21,421 bases of DNA. Source: Chara braunii. Taxonomy: Eukaryota; Streptophyta; Charophyceae; Charales; Characeae. The DNA lies in the NCBI GenBank assembly GCA_003427395.1, contig BFEA01000343.1, positions 297,197 to 318,617 on the forward strand. Reading direction: 5' to 3'. The position numbers and the translations under genes are program-made. Of this stretch, positions 8,657 to 17,610 are shown one piece after another. The notes under the pieces are model-generated. The model had not been told where the DNA came from and did not search any database. It saw nothing but the letters and a program-made list of their open reading frames with translations. The stretch's first letter is position 1. Each line of letters starts with the position of its first letter.

Positions 8657-10443
8657 GGAGAACGATCCCAGAAGGCAGTGTGCGAAAATACAAACCCGTA
8701 GGAAAGAAGGCTAAGCCGGTCTCGATTCTAGTGGAGACATCAAAGGAAGAGGCCTTGGAAAAGGAGGAGGAGGTCCTGCGGGTAATAAGGGAGAGGCGAG
8801 CAGCGGAAGGGCATCGGATACCTGATGAAGTAGCAGAAAACATGAAAATAGGGGTGGAAGGGTTCTTAACAACAGAGGAAACTCACTTGATAAGGAGAGC
8901 GTGTCAAAAGTTTCATCTAGCCTTTGCCTTCAATGATCACCAGAAAGGGCGGTTAGATGCGAAATTAATTTTCCCTGTTAGGATCTACACGGTAGAGCAT
9001 GAGTGTTGGAATGATAAAGGACCTGCCTATGAGTTTGGGATAGCGGCAGAGGTCACCGACCTGCTTAGAGCCAAGATAGATTCGTTCGTGGTTGAACCCA
9101 TCGCATCCCCCTACGTGAACGACTGGTTCGTTTTCCGGAAGCCCAACAAGACGCTCAGGTGGATCCAGGACTTGCAGAAGCTCAATGCGGTAACAATTAG
9201 GGACGCGGACTCGCTCCCACAGGCGGACTTGCTGGCTGAATCGCATGCTGGACGAAGTATTTACTCCCTGATGGACCTATACTCAGGATATGACCAGTTG
9301 CCGCTCGACGTGAGGGATAGACCGTATACCGCCATGCATACGTCGGTAGGGCAGTTGCAGATGCAAGTGACCCCTATGGGTTTCACGAACGCAGTGGCAG
9401 AAGCGCAAAGGAGGATGCTTGTCGTAGCAGGGGACATGTTCCCGGAAAAATGCGAGCCATATATAGACGATAATCCCGTAAAGGGCGCGCGAGACAAAGA
9501 TGAAATCGAGGTCGAGCCGGGCGTACGGAAGTTCATCTGGAATCACCTGCAGGATATCAAGGATCTACTCCAGCGATTCTTGGTTTATAACATTACCGGA
9601 AGTGGACCAAAGAGCATTCTGGCCGTCCCGGAAGTGACCATACTGGGGTTTCGATGTGGGGCCTATGGAAGGAAGCCTGACCCGGCAAAAACTGATAAGA
9701 TTTCTCAATGGCCGACGCCCCTGCGCACCACCACGGAAGTACGTGTCTTCCTAGAGGTGGTCGGATTCTGGAGGATCTTCATCAAAGGGTTCGCAAAGAT
9801 AGCAGAGCCTATCCGCGCAATGATCAGGGAAGGCGACACGATGGAATGGACCGAGGACAGGCAAGCGGCAGCCCAGACCCTCAAAGACATCTTGTCCTCC
9901 GATCAGGTTACGTTAGCGGCACCCTGCTTCAATGATGAAGTAGGGAGGCCCTTTATCTTAGAAACAGATGGGGGACCGCTGGCAGTAGGAGGGGTATTGA
10001 TACAGAAAAGCGAGGAGGGCAAGGAAACACCAATCAGATTTGAAAGTAGGACCTTGAATTTGGCGGAATGATGGTACTCACAGTTCAAGAAAGAGGTCTT
10101 AGCGATCCTGCATTGCCTTAAGACATTTCAGGCGTACCTATTCGGGAGGCGGTTTATCTTGAGGATCGATCCAACCAACGTCGCCGGGGCACTAAAGAAC
10201 TATAAGCCTATAGACCCAACCGTCGGGAGATGGATAGGCTTCATATGGCAATTCGACTACAAGGTCGAGCGAATTGCGGGGCTTCAAAACAGGGCAAATG
10301 GGCTGAGTAGGGTGTGTATCACGCCGGAAGGGATAGAGGACTCGGAACCAATTGACGCCTTCCTGGAACACGAAGGAGGAACCCTTATCGTGGATAACGA
10401 AATGGCGGACACCGTGCCGACAACGGGTCAGTTGCTGATCTAG
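8656..10443 (+). pseudogene. pol: Reverse transcriptase and RNase H of Ty3/gypsy type
   Basis: A single frame with one stop, TGA 10069-10071, and similarity continuing beyond it. RT: conserved fingers and palm segments including WIQDLQKLN, the first catalytic Asp in SLMDLYSGYDQ (9274-9276), the substrate-pocket region MGFTNA, and the catalytic YIDD box (9460-9471; most relatives have YVDD or FVDD). Thumb and connection follow with VRVFLEVVGFWR. RNase H: first Asp in ETDGGPLAVGG (9967-9969), the Glu helix YSQFKKEVLAILHCL after the stop, and Asp in LRIDPTN. The last carboxylate, normally in an ADxLSR motif, reads ANGLSR (Asn codon 10297-10299). The enzyme would copy element RNA into DNA; this copy is inactive. 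Confidence 0.9.
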
Positions 10444-12000
10444 ACTCTGGAAAAAGCGTGCCGGCGGTAGTTGCGGAACTCAGGGAAGGACCGCTCACTA
10501 GGTTTAGGCGCAAGGACGAGAAGGATTCATGGGGAGTAGCAATTGGGCCAAAGGAAGAACTGACGGCAATGGCTGTTGAAGGGGGTCGGGATGTTGTGAT
10601 GAGCTTGGTAGAATCCTGAACGCAAAGGGAACTGCAATACCTGGTGAATCAAGCTAAGGTGGAACAGGGTACCGACCAGAAGGAACGGAAATTTTTCCGG
10701 GCATCTTCAGGGAAATCGGCTTACTGCTCATAGGAAACAAGCAACCCTTAGAGGTCAGCCCCAAGGCAAAGGGAGGAAGCCGAAAAGTATGTTTTAAGGA
10801 ACGGTCACCTATTCAAGAAGGAGGAGGGGATGATGCCTAGACGAGTCGTGTGCGGAAGGTCTAGGCAGTTAGACATAATCCAGGCAATGCACGATGGACT
10901 AGCTGGAGGGCATAGGTCATCCAAATGGACCCTTGCGAAAATCGCACAACTCTACTTCTGGCCAGGAATGGCAGATATGGTGGCAACATACTGCCAGACA
11001 TGCCAAGATATGCCAGAAAAGGAGTTCCGCACGTGTCTTCGAGCCCCTTAGACCTACCCGGGTACTAGGGCCGGGGCACCTAGTCCACCTCGACCTTGCG
11101 GTCATGCCGGTGTCAACGGATGGATACGGGTACATCCTTGATGCAAGGGATAACCTCAGTGGCTACGTAGAGGCGGTAGCACTCAAGAGAAAGACAGAAA
11201 AGGGAGTGGCCGATTGGATAGAGGATTTCTACCTAAGACACCCCTTTGTGCGCAGGTTCATAGCAGATAATGGAACGGAGTTCGTCAACCAGGAGGTATT
11301 GAGCAGGCTTAAGACCTTGCGCGTACCCATCAAGATCATTGAGCCATATCACCCTGAGGCAAATGCACCGGTAGAAAGGGGGCATCGGACTCTGAAGAAC
11401 ACAATCGTCAAGCTGGCAGTGGATGATTTGAGAAACTGGCCACGATTCCTTAAGCAAGCAGTTTTCTCAGAGAACATGACACCGAAAAGGACGACAGGGT
11501 GCATTCCGGCATAACTTTGGTATGGGAGGGAGATTGATTTTCCGGTGGAAGCCTTAATGCCCACCTAGAACAGGCTAGATGATGATCCACATCTGTCCAT
11601 GGAAGAGTTAATCGATGCACGTTGTCAACAGGTCATCAGGAATGAGGAGGCACTCGAGGAAGTGGTTAACCGTGTGATGGATAGTCGGATGAGGGACAAA
11701 GCAAGGTGGAACCAGGTGAAGAATATCCGGAAGAAACCGCTCCAAGTAGGGGAAAAGGTGCTAGTTAGGAACTCGGCCCTTGAGAGCACGTGGTCTGGGC
11801 AGCTGGGGAAGAGGTTCAAAGGGCCCTACAGGATCGCTAAGCGGGTGGGATTGAACACGTTCGAACATAAGGACCTTGATGGTACTAATATAAGAGGGTC
11901 ATTTCCGGGATAGAGGCTGGTCAGGTTTTTTAGCAGGGATCCTGTGGAACAATGGTTACAAGAAGCCCAGGACAAGGAAACAGGGGAATTGACAGCTTGA
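10428..12000 (+). pseudogene. int: Integrase (zinc-binding domain, D-D-35-E core, GPY/F tail)
   Basis: Reading shifts frame near 10428 and wobbles through stops (10617, about 10730-10750), becoming clear at KYVLRNGHLF (from 10779). The HHCC domain shows H...H in MHDGLAGGH and C-x2-C in CQTC. The frame changes again near 11005. The catalytic core has Asp 11092-11094 (HLDLAV), Asp 11266-11268 (ADNGTEF) and Glu 11374-11376 (VERGHRTLK), exactly 35 residues between the last two. TAA 11512, TAG 11566 and TAG 11911 interrupt the same frame, which ends at TGA 11998-12000. The tail has LGKRFKGPYRI, the GPY/F module; I see no chromodomain. Integrase inserts the cDNA in the host genome; this copy is dead. 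Confidence 0.9.
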
Positions 12001-12139
12001 AAGGCAGGCAACTCGCTATAGTTCTGGACCGCCTCCCTGTGGAAGCGATCATGACCACAGGGATTGTTCGTTTGTGTGCCTTAATCTTTGTGGAACGTGG
12101 GGAGACTGCCTGGGCTGACTGTGACTGGGCTTGGGAATA

Positions 12140-12296
12140 CGGGACAGTGTATTATAGTTTTTGTGGGGTAACTCTGGGGACTGTCTACATGAGGTATCTT
12201 TGTGTCGGGACAATGTACCATAGTTTTTGTTGGGTGATATTGTGGACTGCCTACATGGGGCATCTATGTGCTGGGACAATGTGTCAAGGGTTTTAA
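12140..12296 (+). repeat. 66-bp tandem repeat, about 2.4 copies
   Basis: Units start at 12140, 12206 and 12272 with (C/T)GGGACA(G/A)TGT and share a CATAGTTTTTG-like core and a GACTG(T/C)CTACATG segment. The period is a multiple of three, so one frame stays open across it (22-residue repeats rich in Y, C, W), but there is no sign that this is translated. It lies just after pol. Confidence 0.85.
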
Positions 12297-12458
12297 GGGA
12301 TAATGGGACTACCAACTGTATGGGGGCAAGCAAGGATTCTAGGGAAGCCTCCAAAGCTGCAAATGGGAGTGGGAGGGAATGTGCGCGTATGAGGGGATGC
12401 GGTGACTGTTATGTATGGACAGGACCAAGAAAGAAGAAGAAAATCAAGAAAAGACAAA

Positions 12459-13069
12459 ATGGAGTTTGGAAATGAGAATGAAAGCAACGCAATCAACAGG
12501 TCGAACGAGCAGCAGTCAACAAGACAGGCTGGAGAGTCAAGCTCCAGGAAAAGGAAGTTGTACGTGGGGTTTTATCGCAATCTGGTTGTGAACAGGGGGG
12601 GTAGAAAGCAAGGGACCAGGAGACCTTCACCACCGAGGGAGGGGGAGCCAATTGTCCTCCATCAGAAAGTGACACTAGCAGTGAGGAGGAAGGGAACCCG
12701 GGGAAAAGACAGAGATTGGGAGAGGAGGAGTCCGTTGAAGTTATAGACCTCAGCAGCGAGGAGGAAGAGGATGAAGTGACGACACCCACAAGGGAAGTAC
12801 GGGGTAGAGAGGAGGATCCGGGGGAAGAAAATGACAAATGGATAAGAGAATTTGGGTCGTCTTTCACCGACTGGTTCGACCAATGGGCCAGCATCCTGCG
12901 ATACTAATGGGCAATAAAAGGCACGCAAAAGTTGAGAAGGGGGGATGATATATCTCCAATGACTTTCTTCACGAAGGAGGAACTTTTTGGCCTACAGAGG
13001 TCAAAGAGGCTAATGCAACAAGAGATTGAGGCTCGTGCGAGGGAGGCTCGGCGTAGGGCGACTGGGTAG
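12459..13069 (+). pseudogene. Acidic accessory ORF downstream of integrase, with SUMO-interaction-like motif
   Basis: Starts at ATG 12459 (aaaATGGAG, good context). It reads to about 12650, shifts frame, and continues to TAA 12905-12907; the same frame then stays open with protein-like sequence to TAG 13067-13069, so the original product was about 200 residues. Visible parts: a polar N-terminus, a basic SRKRKL cluster (possible nuclear signal), a Ser/Glu-rich stretch, VEVIDLSSEEEEDE (12734-12775), which fits the V-x-V-I-D-L plus acidic tail form of SUMO-interaction motifs, a W-rich patch (DWFDQW), and a C-terminal basic helix (EIEARAREARRRA). No family recognised. An ORF between int and the 3' LTR is common for retroelement accessory genes. 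Confidence 0.5.
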
Positions 13070-13104
13070 TAAAAGGGGGAATGGTCATAACAGGGATTAG
13101 TTAG

Positions 13105-13624
13105 AAACTGGGGAGGACTGAGAATTGGGCAGGCATAGCTGCCATTTTGAATGTTTTGCAGTTGAACTTTCTGGAAGCGAACTACAATGGTGTAAGACCC
13201 TATTTTGAAGTAAGCCTAGGACTAAGTATCTGGTACTACTTTGCACAAGTAGTTGCTCCTTCAGAAAGGGCATGGGGGTCACTGCACGTGAGACTGGAAC
13301 TATGAGGGATTGGGGTTTAGATAAGACAAACCTGTGATGTTGCTTTTGCATTCAAACTTTGTCTCCTTCCTTTTTGAGAGAAACTACGACAGAACGGCCC
13401 CTGAAACTGGGGAAGTCAGTAGGGTTTGGGTAGCCGGTGCTACTTTGTATGAGTACTCGCTCCTTTGGGAAATATGGGCATTCATGGTAGTAAGAAGGAA
13501 ACGGGGAACGATTGACTCTGTTTTGGAAAATGGGCGAGGGTATGTGGATTATTGGAGATTGGAAGAAAAAGTCGATGGCAAAACAGTTTCTTTTTTTGTG
13601 AATTGTGTACCCATGGTCAAATGA
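13105..13624 (+). pseudogene. Two coding-like remnants, unrecognised
   Basis: Frame 13105-13305 encodes 66 residues, hydrophobic and aromatic, without an ATG at its start. After a frame change 13322-13624 encodes 100 residues with many W, Y, V and R/K. The base composition and aromatic-rich, evenly mixed residues look like real protein rather than repeat, and no stop interrupts 300 bases. I cannot link them to a family or show they formed one gene. They follow the accessory ORF by 35 bases. Confidence 0.3.
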
Positions 13625-14013
13625 GTCATGGCATGTGTTTTTGTGAGAGGTTAGGGGACCTATGGGTAAAGAGGCATGAAGAACCCTCTTCCCTAGGAGC
13701 CTAATCCAATCGGTCCCACATCAGTCCAGAACAGCAAGATGTATGAGAACTCAGAGAAAGAGAAAACAATGAGGACACACACCCTTTGCAATGGTTGAAC
13801 GGTCGGGCAGGCTAATGTTGCTTGGGGGTGCGAGCCCCAATTTGAGCACTAGACGCTAAGTCGGATGAATGGATGGACATAAGGGTGACAAATGGTATGA
13901 GGAAGAGGAAGAAGCATGCATAAAAACCCAATAAGTTGGCCGCCTTCTAGCCCCCGAGACGAGATAGGATCCATGTCCTCGAGGCCCACCCCCTCGGGTG
14001 CTAACATTGCAAT
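13625..14013. other. No gene or structured repeat seen
   Basis: Mixed sequence between the coding-like remnants and the minisatellite block. A GGGGGTGCGAGCCCC stretch (about 13825) resembles a tRNA arm, but no cloverleaf can be drawn around it. Confidence 0.5.
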
Positions 14014-14210
14014 GGACAAGGATGACCCTAACCAGGCTGTCCAACTGAAACGGATAAGGATGACCCTAACCAGGCTGTCCAATTGGAATGGATAAGGATA
14101 GTCCTAACTAGGCTGTCCGATTGCAATGAATAAGAATGACCCTAACCAGGCTGTTCGACTTGGAATTGGAAAGAACGACCCTAACCAGGTTGTTCGGAAT
14201 GACCCCTGAC
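14014..14210. repeat. 38-bp minisatellite, five copies
   Basis: Core GATGACCCTAACCAGGCTGT recurs at 14021, 14059, 14097, 14135 and 14174 (steps 38, 38, 38, 39), then a shortened copy at 14198. Divergence grows toward the right. Confidence 0.93.
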
Positions 14211-14270
14211 AAGGGTCATTCTTTTGAATTGGCACTGGGGTCCCTTTGCATGGCTGTCTGAAATGGATGA

Positions 14271-14570
14271 GATTGGAAGAGTTGAGCATTGAAAAAGAGA
14301 TTGGAAGAGTTGAGCCTTGGAAAAAAGATTGGAAGAGCTGAGCATTGAAAAAAAGATGGGAAGCGCTGAACTTTTGGAAAAAGACATTCGGAAGAGCTGA
14401 GCTTGAAAAAGATATTGGAATCAGCCTTGGAAGAGATATTGGACTCAGCCCTTGAAAGAATATTGGAATTAGCCTTGAAAGAGATATTGCATTGAGCATT
14501 GGACTGAGATTGAGCATTGGACTGAGATTGAGCATGGGAATGAGACTGAGCATTGGAATCGGATTGAGTA
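14271..14570. repeat. Graded minisatellite: 28-bp, then 24-bp, then 18-bp units
   Basis: Five 28-30 bp units (GATTGGAAGAGTTGAGC core) start at 14271, 14299, 14327, 14355 and about 14385. About four 24-bp units (GATATTGGAATCAGCC core) run 14411-14490. Then 18-bp units (ATTGAGCATTGGACTGAG) start at 14491, 14509, 14527, 14545 and 14563. All three share an ATTGG...GAG core, so they look like one array whose unit shortened stepwise. Confidence 0.9.
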
Positions 14571-14639
14571 TTAAAATTTGCACTGCATAAACAGGGGACC
14601 CTAGGCAACTTGAAATGGACTTGGAAATAACATTGAAAT

Positions 14640-15460
14640 GAATTTCTCTTTTCTTCTAGTCTTTGGCCTCAGCAAGAGCGGGATACCGGTGCATGCACCG
14701 CGACCCCAAGAACTCTATCCCTTTGAGGGAAAAAGTCTCAGCGTGACCTGTTCCTCTTGTAAGAGGATGAGGGTTAAAGGACTAAGGCACCTACAACTTG
14801 GATCGGTACGGGACGTCCGAAACTGACCCCGACAATGAGCTCTAGTCGGGGAGTTCAAATCGCGCCTTCTGTTGAATGCCTAAACGTCAAAGGGCGAGAG
14901 AGCCAAATGGGCAAGGAAGTCATTCTCATCTAGTTTATTTTGTCCTCTCCAACCACACGCCATGTCATAGAGGGGTGCCATGGCTGTTTGGGTCGGACCT
15001 CGGTAGCCCGCACTAAGTTGGGCAGCACTGTCCAAGGGGAGGGGCTTGGCGGAGTACCGGGTGGAGTCCGCGGCCACCACGAGGCATTGACACTGCCCTA
15101 CCGGAGCATTACAACCGCTTCAGAACTAATTGCGAGGTCTTCGTAACTGCACTCGTGAACTAATTGAGAACCCCAACTCTCTTGAAAGGAAGAGACCGGA
15201 ATCTAGAAAATTACCACTCGGGGGGAACGATTCGCGAGGAACGCTCTTATGGCTAGACGAGGCCCTGGAAGGCTTGGATTGGACCTGCCTACCAGACATC
15301 GGGAGAAACCTCAGTATTGGTGCTCGCCACGTAAGAGAAGAAAGGTCGGACCGAGTAGAAGGATGAGGCGTCATCAGCTGGGGAGGAACTGATCACTCTT
15401 CCTTTTGTAAAGCGGATGGTTTTGTGTCCTTGACTTGCGGTTGGTGGGCCAAAGGTCTCG
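14640..15460. other. Non-repetitive stretch without a recognised gene
   Basis: It begins with an acceptor-like pyrimidine tract (TTTCTCTTTTCTTCTAG, ends 14659). A perfect 7-bp hairpin pairs CCCCGAC (14827-14833) with GTCGGGG (14845-14851). Open frames are short (up to 78 codons, 15130-15366) and unlike any family I know. Confidence 0.4.
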
Positions 15461-15483
15461 TGCCTCCGAGTGAGGACCAGTCG

Positions 15484-15519
15484 CGCGATGGGGACATCGC
15501 GTTTCGAGTGGGGGGAAGG
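15484..15519 (+). promoter_or_regulatory. Hairpin plus polypurine tract, first PPT-like site
   Basis: CGCGAT (15484-15489) pairs with ATCGCG (15496-15501) over loop GGGGAC. Four bases later comes GAGTGGGGGGAAGG (15506-15519), followed by TGTATC. A G-rich purine run directly before TG is the usual plus-strand primer and 3' LTR border in Ty3/gypsy elements. A very similar site lies at 16787-16819. The sequences after the two sites differ, so at most one is the intact border of the LTR seen here. Confidence 0.55.
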
Positions 15520-15568
15520 TGTATCATCTACCAATGAATACGCATGGAAAAAAACATGTATTTGGCTT

Positions 15569-15880
15569 TGCATGAGCCTGAGAAAAGGGGTCTGGCAAGA
15601 CACCCAGAAAAGAAAAAGACTTGTAATTGGTTTTGCATAAGCCGGAGAAAAGGGGGATTGGCAAGATGCCCAGGACAGCAAGGACTTGAGTAAGTGACAT
15701 GGTATGAACTTGAGAGAAAGGGTCTGGCAAGACAACCAGGAAGGAAAGGGCTGGTATGACTGACTCTGCATGGACTTGAGAAAAAGACTGACCGGCTGGG
15801 GAATAGCTGTGGGATTGACTTGCACGGGCTTGAGAAAAAGGTCCGACAAGATGTTTGGAAATGAAATGCACAAGGGATGA
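15569..15880. repeat. Degenerate ~65-bp tandem repeat, five copies
   Basis: Units begin with TGCATGAGCCTGAG-like sequence at 15569, 15634, about 15703, 15767 and about 15821 (steps 65, 69, 64, 54) and contain GGTCTGGCAAGAC-like cores. Open frames on the minus strand here are a by-product of the repeat. Related GCATG units may continue to about 16020. Confidence 0.8.
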
Positions 15881-16050
15881 ACCGAGCATTGCACATGGAA
15901 AGTCAATTAAGTAAAGGGCATAAAAGGCAGAGGATGATATGCATGCAGAATTGGCAAGATCTGAGAAAGGCTGGGTAAAATGACCCGAGGGAAATGCATG
16001 TGGATTTGGCTAAGTCTGGGCCTCGGGGAGAGGAAAAGCCGCATCGATAA

Positions 16051-16569
16051 TATGGATTGCGCGGGCCGAAAAACAGATAATTTGTGGATGTTCTAAGAGT
16101 AATGAATGAGACGAAACCAAAATGATTTCTGCTCAAGAATGTTTTCTCAATAAAATGGGAAGATAGATTTGAGATTACGAAGCACTTAGGGGGAATTGTG
16201 CCTGTGTTCATCGATTCGAAGTGGGTATCACAACAGCAAAGGCGGCGGTTGTACTGGATGAACATCCCCCTCCCGGAGCAAATACCTGACATTGAGTCAC
16301 ATCCCAAAACTTGCCTACAATTTGTTATCGATAATGCCAAAGCATATAATGAGAAAACCAATTGTGTTATGACAACAAATTGTTGTCCTGGGAATAAAAC
16401 CAGCATGCCAGCAGTTAAGTGCATGAAGCGAGGAGGGCCTCGTCTGCTTCATGTTACTGAAGTCGAAAGAATTATGGGTTACCCTGCTGGGTATACATAG
16501 TTGACTGAAGAGGAAGGTCGTGTCTCGATTGAGTGAAAGATAAAGAGGCAGAGTTATGATGGAAATGAG
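16051..16569 (+). pseudogene. DNMT3-like C5-cytosine methyltransferase, partial catalytic domain
   Basis: One frame (phase of 16198) reads with DNMT3 catalytic-domain landmarks in order: a GL-x-G...F-x-D-V-L-R-V helix (16054-16101), the motif VI region FLLKNV (16126-16143, where the family has ENV), a PVFIDSKWVS strand, motif VIII QQRRRLYWMNIP, a CVMTTN stretch and motif IX TEVERIMGYPAGYT (ends 16497). TAA 16078, TGA 16123 (where the family has Trp) and TAG 16498 interrupt it. A frame change near 16515 leaves a weak trace of the SRL...motif X end. Motif I and the PC motif with the catalytic Cys are missing. DNMT3 enzymes methylate DNA de novo. DRM is less likely because its motif order is permuted. 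It lies about 220 bases before a PPT. Confidence 0.7.
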
Positions 16570-16786
16570 CAACCTGGTCTAAGCTGTAGGGGGAAAAGTG
16601 AAGCCCGAAGAAGAACCTTTGACTCCCCCATACCCCCCTCCATCCCAAGGGGCGGAAGCCAAAAGAAACCTGGAGAGAGGAATGAAAAGGACAAAAAGAA
16701 CCCTGGCAAGCTAACTACCCGTCTCACCCCACCTCCCTTTCCCGTTTGTCTATCACTCCAAAATCCCTACTGACTATGGACTGGTG
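16570..16786. other. Spacer between DNMT3-like fragment and second PPT site
   Basis: Mixed C-rich and A-rich sequence with no frame, repeat or hairpin that stands out. Confidence 0.4.
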
Positions 16787-16819
16787 CGCGATGAGGATAT
16801 CGCGAATGAGTGGGGGGAA
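16787..16819 (+). promoter_or_regulatory. Hairpin plus polypurine tract, second PPT and 3' LTR border
   Basis: CGCGAT (16787-16792) pairs with ATCGCG (16799-16804), loop GAGGAT, then GAGTGGGGGGAA (16808-16819) and TGTGG. Compared with 15484-15519 both hairpin arms are identical while the loop differs, and the purine run matches. The TG at 16820 is the expected first dinucleotide of an LTR. Confidence 0.6.
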
Positions 16820-16822
16820 TGT

Positions 16823-16836
16823 GGACTGGTGAGTCC
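16823..16836. repeat. GGACT hairpin at the LTR start
   Basis: GGACT (16823-16827), loop GGTG, AGTCC (16832-16836). The arm matches the AGTCC/GGACT arm of the hairpin family further right. Confidence 0.5.
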
Positions 16837-17222
16837 CGAATGACTTCCCGTCACTCGAGAGGCTGTATACAACTAATTTGTGCACGACAGAGAAAACCGG
16901 AGGCAAGGATGTTGGAAGGACCGAAGGCGAGAGCGCAGGCACAAGGGAGCTAGAGGCTGCCCGAAGTCACAGAGACCCTTGGGCTAAGAAAGAATTGACT
17001 GAACAAGGAACGGCAAAAGGCCGCAAGATAATAGCGAAGGTGATCCTTCCCCCGAAATGGAGAAAGACCTCCAGAAAAAGCAATGACGTAGGTTGTGCAG
17101 GTGCAAGGGAGGAATAGGACGTAAGGCGCCGGCACAAGGGAAACGTTGTCGGGCTGGGTGGGCCACTAGGAAGTAGCGGCAAGAGGGCCAAGAGGGCCAC
17201 AAGCTAAGTAGGGTCCCGCGTA

Positions 17223-17426
17223 AGACCGAAAGAAGATATGGTGCCGGCGGGGCAAAGTGTCGGGGATCACATGAGACCAAAAGAAGATGTGGTGCCGGCG
17301 GGGCAAAGTGTCGAGGACCACGTGAGACCAAAAGAAGATGTGGTGCCAGCGGAACAAAGTGTCAGGGATCACATGGGGGACGAGCGAAGGTGCAGCATCA
17401 ATGGGTTAAGTGCCGAGGGCCACGTG
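17223..17426. repeat. 51-bp tandem repeat, four copies
   Basis: Units at 17223, 17274, 17325 (AGACC(G/A)AAAGAAGAT...) and a diverged fourth at 17376, each ending near CACRTG. The period is a multiple of three, so frames on both strands stay open, but nothing suggests a protein. Confidence 0.93.
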
Positions 17427-17610
17427 GCACCAATGAGACCAGTGTCGGGGACCATGAAGGGCTAAGCAAAAGAAATAAAATAATAAGTACGGTACTAGCA
17501 CGGGACTAGTGTCGGGAACCAGCGCGGGACAAGCAGTGGGGACCGGTGACATCCCAAGGAAAAATGGCAGCACGGTATGCAGTGTAAAAAAAATAAAACA
17601 AGGTGCACCA

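Larger units (their letters stand above)
3048..16819 (+). mobile_element. Internal region of a giant degraded Ty3/gypsy-type retroelement (inferred extent)
   Basis: Gag, protease, RT, RNase H and integrase follow one another on the plus strand in Ty3/gypsy (Metaviridae) order, integrase after RNase H. They are preceded by the four-module array and followed by accessory ORFs, minisatellites, a DNMT3-like fragment and two PPT-like sites. The left limit is placed at the first module because nothing upstream is assignable. The right limit is the second PPT. The 1.3-kb gap between two similar PPT sites leaves open that two related elements are nested or that one end was duplicated. Every major frame carries at least one stop or frame change, so the copy is dead unless some changes are recoding signals. 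Confidence 0.6.

Noticed and set aside
13069-13084. Purine run AAAAGGGGGAATGG right after the accessory ORF as the 3' PPT
   Set aside because: It lies where a PPT could be, but lacks the hairpin seen at the other two sites, is followed by coding-like sequence, and no second copy of the following sequence exists in 1-3047.
14827-14860. tRNA gene suggested by CCCCGAC hairpin and AGTTCAAATCGC
   Set aside because: The T-loop-like sequence is not flanked by a pairing T stem, and no acceptor or D arm can be drawn.
15289-15906. 205-codon minus-strand frame with repeated FLKSMQSQS-like units
   Set aside because: The frame is open because it crosses a ~65-bp tandem repeat; all three minus frames are open there.
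16003-16050. Extension of the DNMT3-like match into the catalytic PC motif (HVDLAKSGPRG)
   Set aside because: The stretch is in frame and vaguely similar, but it is a unit of the GCATG-type minisatellite to its left, so the resemblance is not reliable.
3048-16500. Reassigned stop codons (TAA/TAG to Gln as in some ulvophyte algae)
   Set aside because: TGA is also used in frame, and indels break the same genes, so decay explains the pattern better.
17206-17465. Protein of 17-residue repeats over the 51-bp array
   Set aside because: Period divisible by three keeps frames open on both strands; no start context or domain, and it lies inside LTR-like DNA.
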